Origin: Volvox africanus
Taxonomy: Eukaryota > Chlorophyta > Chlorophyceae > Chlamydomonadales > Volvocaceae
Direction: 5' to 3'
DNA: 64,000 nt
NCBI GenBank assembly: GCA_030268105.1
Contig: BSDZ01000094.1
Coordinates: forward strand, 4,002,501 to 4,066,500
The notes below the pieces were generated by a model. That model had not been told where the DNA came from. It searched no databases and saw only the letters and a list, made by a program, of their open reading frames with translations. This document shows, piece by piece, positions 23,130 to 32,600 of this stretch; position 1 is the first letter of the stretch; each line of letters begins with the position of its first letter. The position numbers were made by a program, and so were the translations under genes.

Positions 23130-25603
23130 TCATTCGTCGTCCAGCTGCTGCTGCTGAGCCTGCTTCCGCTGGGCCGCACAGCTCGTGTCCACTGCGGCCA
23201 CCAGGCGGGGGTCATCCACCACCTTGATGAAGTCGATGGACCAACAGCCCGCACCTGAGCCCTGGGTCTCCTGACTCAGGATGTAGCAGAACACGAACCG
23301 GGCTGTTCGGGGAGGCAGTGCGGGGTGTGTGAGAGGGGGAGGCAGTGCGGGGTGTGTGACAGGGGGCGGTTACTGCGCTGATTTACAGGGTACGGCAGGG
23401 CTCTGATAGAGAGCAGAAACGAGTTTGCGTGCGTGATAGCCAGCAGCGGATGTTATGGGATCGATGGCTGAGCGGAAAATATCCTAATATACCAAATATG
23501 CTGAATTATACAAGTTCCACATATATACACATGATGTATAAATCTTATCATACATACATAAATAAACATAAAGATATACATATAAGTATACATACACATA
23601 TATATGTGTGCGCACTATTAAACAATAATACTTGACTAAGCTGCGGACATCACAGGGGGCAGAGCGAGCTAAAAGGCCCCAAAGGGGGTCAGCTTTCACA
23701 TCTCGGTCGAGAGAGGGCCAGTCCTGCAACCCGGTGCGCCGGTAGCACCCTAAACCCTATTCAGCCGCTTCAGCGCTACCATGATGCGGCTGCGGGTGGC
23801 TGATGAAGACTTACTTCCGCTGGCTGATGTGACGGACACTATCTCCATGTAGGTGGTCGGTCGGGCCATGCAGCGGCGTACGCTGGTGGCAGCGATGTGT
23901 CCCTGCAGATCCAGGCACGACGAGGTATGTGGATGTGGACGGAGGGTTGCAAGGGTGTGCTGGGAGGGTGGGGAGAAAGAGAAAGAAGATAAAGGGGGTG
24001 TACGGGGAGAGAGGTGGAAATGGTTTCGTCCACCCGTCCCCTCCTCTCCAAAGGTCACAACCAGGTTGCTGATTAATCAAGCCAGCCAGCCAGTCAGCCA
24101 GCCAGCCGGCAGGCACTCACCAGCAGGCCACCGTATCGCCGATGCTTGGCCACGTTCTCCGCGAACTTCTTCACATCGCCAATGATGTTCTTGCTGCCCG
24201 GACTAAGGAACTGGAAGGCAGCGGGAACGTCCTGGCGCCTGCGATGCGGAGGTTATTTGTGGTGGGAGCTGAAGTGGAGGTGGTGGAGGTGGTGGACGTG
24301 GAGGAGAAGGAGGGGGAGGTCAGGGCAGTGGTGACTCACACTATTTTACATACACACGTGTTTCCCGTTTTGGCTCACATGGATTCGCATGTGCATGTGT
24401 AATAAAAAACAAAAGTAATATAAGCCCTTATCCGTACTCACTGAAGAGCTGCCAGATGCGCCTCCACAATCTGCTCCGGAGACAGCTCCGGACTGGGGCC
24501 CGTCGGTTGCGTGGCGCCAATGCCGAATTGCGGCTCGCCACGGACACTCTTAAGCCTCCAGACCGGCTCCGAAACCCCGCCGCTGCCTGCGCCATCGGGA
24601 GTCTCATTTGACTGCAAAGACGCTGCGGCGATGGCGGCGGCTGCTGTTCCAGGTTCGGCCAGGCTCGGCTGCGGTGCAGCCAAAGAAGGCTCCGTGGCGG
24701 TCATGGTGAAGGTCAGGATGCAGCTCTCCCCCAAACTTGATGTGACAGACATACGCTGGACGTATTTGTTGGGGCCGAGCATAAGGCCCGAGAGGACCTG
24801 GCCAAGGTGAGGGTTGTTGGAACAGCATGGAGTCGGCTTGGCGATGAAGAGTTTAGGAGGATTAAGATGCGGAGCAGCGAGGATAGAATGATTTGGTAGC
24901 GGCTGGTTGCTGGAGTAAGGAAAGTGTGGCATATGAAGTAAGGAAGGTATGCGTTGTAAGTGTTGTTATTTTCGACAGATGTAAGGCATATGCGGCCAAC
25001 ATGGAAGGAAAACCGCACCTGAGAGGTGGCTGGTGACGATAAGATGAGATGCCTGATGGCATAGCTATCGAGGAAATGGCGGCTGGGGGAGCGCAGCAGC
25101 ATGCGCTCCATGACATCTTCAAATACCATGACCTCGCATCCGCTGTATGCCACAGAAGCGAGCCGGCAGTCGAAGACGCAGTGATCCGTGGAACATGCAC
25201 AATTAAAAAAAGTAGGCATCCGGTTACCAGACTTCCTCTAAATACAAACGCTAGCGCACCGGTGCTGCGCGCCAAACGGTCCAAACGGTCCATGTTCAAA
25301 CGTTCGCAACATGCCCAGGTACCATATACACACACACCTTGCTAATTTCAGTGTTGGCGTGTCAGTAAGGTTGGATGTTGCAAAATAATCAACGAGTGCA
25401 TCACGCTCCCCGCGCTGCACCAGCTCTAACACCCGTTGAAGCGACTGCTGAGCTGCTTTAGCACGACCTGACTCCCTTGGACCTAAATTGTGGTATAGAG
25501 CCTTCGGTGTGACTGCGAAACGTCGCGCAGGCCTCACTGTCGTTGACGATAGTTCCCGAAGACCTAGTTGACTACCCCGGTGCTTGGGTACAAGAGAACG
25601 CAT
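23130..25603 (-). CDS. Two-part NTF2-like (DUF4864-like) protein, probably plastid
   Basis: Exons on the minus strand: 25603-25338, 25142-25019, 24797-24442, 24238-24121, 23902-23815, 23302-23130. They total 1125 nt, 374 residues, all GT-AG and in phase. The N-terminus MRSLVPKHRGSQLGLRELSS is Arg/Ser/Thr-rich with few acids, like an organelle transit peptide. Residues about 60-205 (AKAAQQSLQRVLELVQRGE ... VSEPVWRLKSVRG) and about 232-360 (EQIVEAHLAALQRQDVPAAF, then FLSPGSKNIIGDVKKFAENV, then CWSIDFIKVV) each look like one NTF2-like/DUF4864 unit: a helix pair, then strands, ending in a W-containing strand. That reading is from the pattern of helices and strands, not a search. The reaction is unknown; such folds often bind small ligands or act as assembly scaffolds. 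The start lies only 116 bp from the divergent metal-transport-like gene. The gene structure is solid; the domain naming is tentative. Confidence 0.72.
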
Positions 25604-25719
25604 GCTTCTTGTGTTAGCGCGGAACGGAAAGGTCGGCGTAATGTCGGAGATATGTCGGGTGGACGCCCTTTAAACTGAGACCACGGATGTTGTAGATAAT
25701 AGCAGTTATATAACCTGAA
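25604..25719. promoter_or_regulatory. Compact divergent promoter
   Basis: Only 116 bp separate the start codon of the NTF2-like gene (minus) from the first in-frame ATG of the MerT-like/HMA gene (plus). If the later ATG at 25903 is used, the gap is 299 bp. Both genes must take at least part of their promoter from here. Confidence 0.5.
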
Positions 25720-26913
25720 ATGCCCGTAATTTCAAAAACTACAACAAGCATAGCTAAATGTATCATTCGCCGCCACTTAGTACAACAACATGACGCAATT
25801 CCAGAAACGACCGCGCGTCATCGAAATACTGCACGGCAGCCAAGTCCATTCCAATGTTGGATAGGCGTCGAATGCAACTCCGTCCTGTCGAAATTTGCAA
25901 GAATGTCTTGTCCTTGCCACTTCTCTGTTTCGGATGCTTCAAAAAGAATTGCCTTCGTCCCACCCTCATCATTCGCGACAAGGGTTTTCACGGGGTTGAG
26001 CCTCCTGGGCGGTTTACTCTCCAGTTCATGTTGCGTTATCCAATTGGTTCTTAACATATTGAATGTGGGCTGTGCTGGTTTTGCCGCTCTAACACCTTGG
26101 AAAACGCAATTCCGAGCTTTCACCTTTATAGTCCTAGCACATCTCATATACCGTGACAAATTGAACCGAAGAAGCCTGCTGACCATCGCATTGACGATCG
26201 CACTAATGTTCAGCCAGGATGCCGTGCGGCTCCACAACCTCTACACCGGCCTACAGGCCCCAGCCGCTACAAAACCCAACGGACGCTATGTCCACCCTCC
26301 CAGCAAGGCCGAAGCGCCTTCACCAGGCCCCGGTCCCAATCGTTCAACACAACCCAACACCGGCAATACCAAAACCTCCACCAGCCCGGGACCGCTGCAT
26401 CCGGAATCACACAATTGCAGCGACTCCTGCTCCTCTTCCTGCTGTTCCACCGGGCCAGGCGCCAGCCCCGGCCTCGGCCCAGCGTGTGATACTCGAACAA
26501 CCGACCAAGATGCCGCAGGGCGCGCTCGGGTAGGACGTGCCACATCCAACGCCACCGCTGGCACAGCAGGCAGCAATGATGCCGCAAAGAGCCAGTCCAC
26601 GGGGAAATCTGATGCAGGCGTGACTGAGTCCCGCGTAAATTCTGCCAGCCATGATTTTGCAAGCACGAGCACGGCCGTTGTCTATTTTCGGTTCCAAGTG
26701 GACGGCATTAAGTGCGAGGGCTGCGCCGTGCGACTGAAGGCGGCATTGCTGCGGCTGCCGGGAGTCCAGCGCTGTGCGGTGGATTTCACAAGCGGGCAGG
26801 TGCTAGTGTGGCAGGCGCCGGGGGCGGCTCTGGAAGCGGGGGAGCTGCGCGGGGCAATCCAGTTCGTTGATTTGTCGTACAGGGCGACATTGGTGGAAAG
26901 CAGGTGGATGTGA
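25720..26913 (+). CDS. MerT-like membrane protein with C-terminal HMA domain
   Basis: A single uninterrupted frame of 397 residues. Residues 88-125 form a hydrophobic hairpin carrying SSSCC at 101-105 and GCAGF at 117-121, like the Cys-pair first helix of the bacterial mercuric transporter MerT. Two more hydrophobic stretches follow (about 131-144 and 152-167). A Pro/Ser/Thr-rich linker (175-315) contains a Cys cluster CSDSCSSSCC at 233-242. The end, about 319-395, is a heavy-metal-associated (MerP/Atx1-like) ferredoxin fold with the metal site KCEGC (C332, C335) and LPGVQRCAVDF. By family knowledge, MerT moves metal ions across a membrane and HMA domains deliver them; joining the two suggests handover of Hg(II), Cu(I) or a similar ion. 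Substrate and membrane are inferred only. A start at 25903 (MSCPCHFS, with a CPC motif) is an alternative. It is the only intronless gene in the window. Confidence 0.72.
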   Translation: MPVISKTTTSIAKCIIRRHLVQQHDAIPETTARHRNTARQPSPFQCWIGVECNSVLSKFARMSCPCHFSVSDASKRIAFVPPSSFATRVFTGLSLLGGLLSSSCCVIQLVLNILNVGCAGFAALTPWKTQFRAFTFIVLAHLIYRDKLNRRSLLTIALTIALMFSQDAVRLHNLYTGLQAPAATKPNGRYVHPPSKAEAPSPGPGPNRSTQPNTGNTKTSTSPGPLHPESHNCSDSCSSSCCSTGPGASPGLGPACDTRTTDQDAAGRARVGRATSNATAGTAGSNDAAKSQSTGKSDAGVTESRVNSASHDFASTSTAVVYFRFQVDGIKCEGCAVRLKAALLRLPGVQRCAVDFTSGQVLVWQAPGAALEAGELRGAIQFVDLSYRATLVESRWM

Positions 26914-27060
26914 TAAGTCCCATTCTGAGCCCCATCCCGCCACTTCCACGGCTAGCCTGACTGAGAGTGTCGACTGGCGGTCTCCACATGACTGATCGGC
27001 CTCAGGAATGTGTGGGTATGTGTGTGATAGAGAGAGGGGGAGGAGGAGGGGGAGGGGGAG

Positions 27061-27148
27061 AGGGACCAAAACAAGGAAAGTAATAATTTGGTGTTTCCCC
27101 CTCCCCCCCAGGGGGGAAGTGCTGGTGGTGGTGGTGGGAAGCCGAGAA
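27061..27148. repeat. Dispersed repeat, copy 1
   Basis: 88 bp beginning AGGGACCAAAAC and ending GCCGAGAA match 61081-61168 closely, including the central CCCCCC-AGGGGGG hinge. This copy lies downstream of the HMA gene; the other is in an NHD1 intron. Purine-rich sequence precedes both. It is probably part of a repeat family or small mobile element. Confidence 0.85.
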
Positions 27149-28003
27149 GTAAAACCTATGTGTGTACATGTATGACTTCGTGGCTGTCTGATACAGGGCG
27201 AAGTGCGGATGGAACTGAGTCGTCAGCCAATGGACAAAACAGGAAGAACGAGGAGGGTTGGGGTGGAATGGGTTGCCTGGTCATGAAATCTGATGGAATG
27301 AGGCATTCGGGATTACGAAAGCGGAGTCACGTGGGTGAAGAGCGTGACCTGCATGTTGTTGTGGAGGACAAAGCTACTACTAAGCTTTACCAGGAATTGA
27401 CACATGGTATTGTTGGTGATGATGTCATTGCTAAGAAGGAGGCTAAAGTTTGGGAGAAAGAATGGATTTTGTGCAGTGTCCTTTAACACGGACATTGTGT
27501 CTGGTATCACTGTGAACATGTGATACCTGCAAACTGCAGCGCAGGAGGGCAAAAACGCCTGGTGTGATGATTGGTGGTAGGGGTTAAAGCGCGGAAATAA
27601 ACGCAGTTGGTGTTAACGTTTACGGGCAGAATGGAAGGAGGACCACGTCCGTACTTATCAGTGACTCGATGTTAGTCAGACAAACTGATTTTTGCCGGGA
27701 CATAGACCGGCTGGCACTGCGCGGCTATAGCTATCAGGGATTTCGGATCGGTAATTGAAGTCATCCATGTGTACGGATATCCGCATACAAACACCTGAGC
27801 CAGTCATGACACGTATCATAATTGTGACTCGATTTAGCTCTTCATCTTTTGGGGACGTTGGATACGAGGTTGAAAAAGAGACCGATAGACTCGCATGCTG
27901 AAGGAGCTTGGCGCCTTATTTAGGATGTTGATTCCAAGTCTCACAGACCTCTGTGAGCGAAGGATTGAGATTCGCAGCCGGGAACAAGAACATGTTCTGC
28001 TCA

Positions 28004-28008
28004 TGTAA
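28004..28008 (+). terminator. Candidate TGTAA signal of the HMA gene
   Basis: The first TGTAA I found on the plus strand after 26913 is here, about 1.1 kb past the stop codon. The assignment is weak. Confidence 0.25.
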
Positions 28009-28640
28009 ATAATTGGTCTCGAAGCAGCCCTGGTACAGACTGTTTTCCGTGTATCTGGTATGCTCAAATGACGTCATGGTGACTATAGCATTAGAACCCA
28101 CTTGCCTTACTCTACTCCAGACTCAGTCAGGTACAAGGGTAAGCTTGGTAAGCTGGCAGACACTGGACATTATGCCATCAGCTGGGGTCCAAACAGACTG
28201 AGACGATCCGGACAACAGCACGACGACGTTACGGTTTGTTGTCCAACACAAAGCGCGACCGGGTCTCTGGGTTGCTGACTGCTCGCAGGAGTCGTCGCTC
28301 AAAGCAGCTCTGTACCATGCAAGCCCAGCCATGAAGACAGTGAACGTCCCAATTGGGCCGTTTCCCCCTATCCTCCCCTACCCTGTCCAACAGCCAAGTT
28401 CATGCATGGCGCGTATTTGGGTACGGCGCATGTCCGATACTTCGAAGGATGAGGTCTCGGAGCCTCCTAAGAGGTAACCCGCACACCCGGAAATACACCT
28501 TCAGGCGACGTGGAATAGCCTGGCCCCGAGGCTTCTAAATCTAGCCGCATGTGACCACGACCACCATAGTTTTTTTCTCTATCTCCATTCTCCTTCACAT
28601 CACTCACTACAACAGCATGATCACGAGTGCCCCACCGGTC

Positions 28641-28642
28641 TG

Positions 28643-28676
<34 letters not shown>

Positions 28677-28697
28677 ATACACACACACACACACACG
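28641..28697. repeat. (CA)n microsatellite
   Basis: A dinucleotide CA repeat with two interruptions lies in noncoding sequence downstream of the farnesyl diphosphate synthase gene. Confidence 0.95.
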
Positions 28698-29005
28698 ATG
28701 CAACACCTCACAGGTCGCCACCACACTACCGTCCCCACGGTGCTGATACACCGGCAGTAAGGTTTTGAAGTCAGGTACGGAGGAGGCACTTTCCCTGGGG
28801 GTGCAAGGACCCTCGCAGCATGCTTCTCCCCTACTCCTGCCTCTCTCCCCCCCCCGCTTCATCATGTAGATCAAGGATATGACCGATATTGGGAATGGCA
28901 GTGTCTAGATCACGAGCTCTGGAACTTTAACCAGCCAAAAGTGCGCCGCGATCCCGTCTTTAGGCCGCTACCGTGGCTGCATCCACGTCTATCTGCGGCG
29001 CACCT

Positions 29006-29010
29006 TTACA
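29006..29010 (-). terminator. Candidate TGTAA signal of FPPS
   Basis: TTACA on the plus strand lies about 690 nt past the FPPS stop codon. It would give a 3' UTR of ordinary volvocine length. That UTR includes a (CTG)n tract near 29410-29441. Confidence 0.35.
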
Positions 29011-29411
29011 GTTTCACGCGCGCCTGTTCCTTGTATATCCCCCGCCCTTGAGCGTTGCTTGACGTTTTATAACCGCTACACGTTACGTTACGTGGGCTCA
29101 CACAACACAAGGTGCTTCAGGTGTGGCACGGAACACCGAATTCGTTCCCGGTCCCCGAGGTCCCCCCGGCATGCTAGAGGCTTATTCTTCTTCCTGCTCC
29201 CCCCTTCCCCCCTTCCTTGCTTCCTTCCTTCACCGCTTGTGGCTCCTTCCTCGCGCATGGGTTTCCCCATCCCGCCCAGGACTGCGGGGGTCTTCCTCTA
29301 CTGCCCCGCGACGGGTACCCCAATCTGGGGGTGAGGAGGTGTGGAGAGGAGGGAAAGAAAGGCAGCAGCGCACCCTCCCTATCCAGATGTGCCCCGTCAT
29401 CATCATCATCA

Positions 29412-29445
<34 letters not shown>

Positions 29446-29695
29446 TCACAGAGGCTGTGAAGGGCTGTCTGTAGAGGGAAGTGGGAGCAATAAGGCCGCC
29501 ACCATCCCTTTCGTCTCCGAGCTCTGCTCGCAATTTGCCCACTCTTCTTCTCCGCCGTTACTGCCGTTCCTTTCTCCCTTCCCCTTCTCTCCCTGTCTAG
29601 CTCCTTTTAAACGCGAGCACTCTCCCGAGCTCGCGTTGTCCCACCTTTACTTCTCTCCCATCTCGTTCCTTTACGTCACTTTACTTCACGTCACT

Positions 29696-32600
29696 TCACT
29701 TCTTGCGCTTATAAATCTTCGCAAGCAGAGACGAGAACACCTCCTTCGGAAGCAGCGTCTGCTCAGTAATGGTCGCCTGCAAGCGGGACGAGGCGGGAAG
29801 GGACGTGTGCAAAAAGGGCGCGATGTGAGAAGAAGACCGCATCTACCCACCAGGTCACCAAGCCACTGCGCCGTACGTACCATGTAAACAAAACACATCT
29901 ATCCAACTGTCAACGTGGTACTTCCACAATCCCTCTAGGTTTTACATAAAACAATAATCAATAACACGGGAGGTACAAAAAGACGCGATCTGGAGAAGGT
30001 GATGTTGCTCATTACGTGGACATGTCTGCACGTACAGGTGTTAAGATGCTGAAGCATCACTCGGCATCTCACACAGACATCCCCAAAACACACACGCAAC
30101 GGCACCTTCCTCCGGGCGCTCTCCCTCCTTTGCTGCAACTTACGTCCAGCGTGGCGTACGACGTCGCCTCATAGTCCCGGAACCGCTGCTCCAGCCCCAG
30201 CTCCACGTACAGGGCCTTGATGGCGGCGACCGACTCCGGCTCCTTTCGGCCGTAATGGACCTGAGTGGGCAGTTCGGAGAGGGGAGAGGGGAGAGGGGAG
30301 AGGGGAGAGGGGAGAGGGGAGAGGGGAGAGGGGAGAGGGGAGAGGGGAAGGCGCCCACAACCACTCATCCGTCAAACCGTTTATCCTCACCATCGCCCTC
30401 ATCCTCAGCCTCATCGTCACCCTCAGCCTCATCCTCATCCCCACCATCGCTTCTATAACAACTTCCCCCATGGCTTAGTACATGAAATCAAGCACACACA
30501 CAAACCGACGTCGGAAACAACCCCCCACCTTGATGACTTCTTTCTGCTCCTCCGTCGCCACCTGCAGCGCCGTACACACGAGCCACGAGCACTTGTTGTC
30601 TTCTATGTCAGTGCCGATTTTACCAATGACCTGAGGGTCGCCGTAGCAGTCCAGGTAGTCATCCTGAATCTGTACGGGGCCGGGGAGTAAGGGTTTGAAG
30701 AGGAATACGAGACAATCAAGAGAGAGGGAGTGAGAGCGCCATGAAACCGGGAACGGACACGTCTAGTTGAAGGAAACCTCCTCTCGTTAACAGCCCTCCC
30801 CGAGAAAACACTAGCATGAAGCTATAACATCGGAGCGGGTGTTCCTGAAGGACAGGAAAGGGAGGTAAGTTCGGCGGGTTGAAGGGGACTTCACGCCGGT
30901 TGTGAGGCCGGGGGGGAAGAAGTCCCCAACAACGAACTTGACCGCAGATGTCATGATGCGGACGAAACCGCCCCTCTCAAACCCTTTTGAGAGCCCCTTT
31001 TATGATCCCTCATGTGTCGCTCGCTTCCCTCCGTCCGGCTCGCCTCCCTCCCCGTCCCTGTCCCTCCCCGTCCCTGTCCCTCCCCGTCCCTGTCCCTCCC
31101 CGTCCCTGTCCCTCCCCGTCCCTGTCCCTCCCCGTCCCTGTCCCTCCCCGTCCCCGTCCCTGTCCCTCCCCGTCCCTGCCTCCCTGTCCCTCCCTCCCTC
31201 CCTCGCGCCCACTCCCACCTGGAAGTACTGCCCCATCTCAACGCAGATTTTTTGAGCCAGGTCGAAAGCAGCGGGGTTCTGTCAGGGAGGCAGCCATCAA
31301 CACCGTCATCGTCAGTGGGTGGCGGTGGCACCGCGGGGGGGGGAAGAGGAGGTTAGGCGGTTCCGGGAGGGGCCACAAGCTGACTTCCGGGAAGGAGGCA
31401 GGTAACCCCCCCGACCCAGCTCGCTATCTTCACAACCTTTGATTTCCGAACTCCGAACTGATGGAGGGGATGCGTCTTAATGCCAGAGGCTGATGCGATC
31501 GAGGAACCGCCTCAAATTGCGATCAACACCTCACCACCCCACAGCCCCTACCCCTCACCCCACATCCCACAACACAACAAACCCCACCTCACACCAACCC
31601 CCACCACCAGACTCCCACGCGCCAACTCAATCTCCCCTCACCACCCCGTTTCAACTCAGTCCAGTTGTTTTCCCCACCACCACCACCATGCAGGATGAAT
31701 GCACGCCCGAAAGGCCCACCTCGATTCCCGCCAGCACCATGCCGCACGCCACCGGGAGGTAGAACGAGTAGTAGGCGGTCTTGTAGGTGACAATCCGCAT
31801 GTAGTTGTCGGAGGTGTACTTGGAAAGATCAACGGAGCCGATGGGGGCGGTGGTCAGGTCCAGAAGCTGGCCGTGGCTGGTCTGGAAGGTCACCTGAGGG
31901 GTTTCGGAGCGGATGTATAAAAATGTGACGCGAAACCCTGCCCACACATCAACCCCCCCTCACAGCCCCCGGCCCCCACCCTCGGGTGTTCGAGCCCACC
32001 CACCTCGTGGAAGAGCTCCATGAGGTAAGCGTACGCGGAGTGGCCGCGGAAGTGCTTGCGGAGGGTACGATAGATGCAGCAGTCCAGCAGGATGTAGTCG
32101 TTGCATGCAATCATACCGACCTGCCGGATCATGATATCGTATGACGTCCAGTACGACATCATAATAACAACCATGAGAACAAGAAAGGAGAATACGTATA
32201 TGTATATGTATGTGTGAACATGCATACCTATGTCCATACGACGGACATCGACATTCGGGGGCAGTAGCACTTCAAAGGCAGAAGCTAGGTCTGTGCAGTT
32301 GAGGTCATTCGGGAGCGCCTTCACACTGAATTTCACATCCAGCACTTTCCTGCACTGCAAAACCCGCTGGTGGAGGCAGACAGACTATCCCCTCCCCCCC
32401 GAAGCATGTTGGGCTACGATACAAATAAACCCTCACCCCCTAAGGGGCTCCCGCTGCCTTCCCTATCCAAACCCCTGTCCCTCCCTCCCTCCCTGTCCCT
32501 CCCTGTCCCTGTCCCTCCCTCCCCCTGTCCCTCCCCGTCCTTGTCCCTCCCTCCCTTTCTGTCCCTCCCTGTCCCTTCCCCCCTGTCCCTGTCTCCCCCT

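Larger units (their letters stand above)
27149..29005. other. Intergenic region with an orphan AT-richer frame
   Basis: No gene is assigned here. Between about 27310 and 27486 a plus-strand frame uses T- and A-ending codons unlike the neighbouring genes and reads DLHVVVEDKATTKLYQELTH and GDDVIAKKEAKVWEKEW; it may be a decayed element. Just after it, 27510-27534 is a hairpin with GGTATCAC arms. A (CA)n tract occupies 28641-28697. Confidence 0.4.

Noticed and set aside
28467..28874. Minus-strand frame with SVPDFKTLLPVYQHRGDG as a possible exon
   Set aside because: An isolated protein-like stretch with no matching upstream or downstream exon; it runs directly into a CA repeat.
29123..29887. Plus-strand 254-codon frame
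   Set aside because: Low-complexity Ser/Pro/Cys composition; it overlaps the FPPS 3' UTR and last exon on the other strand and has no similarity.
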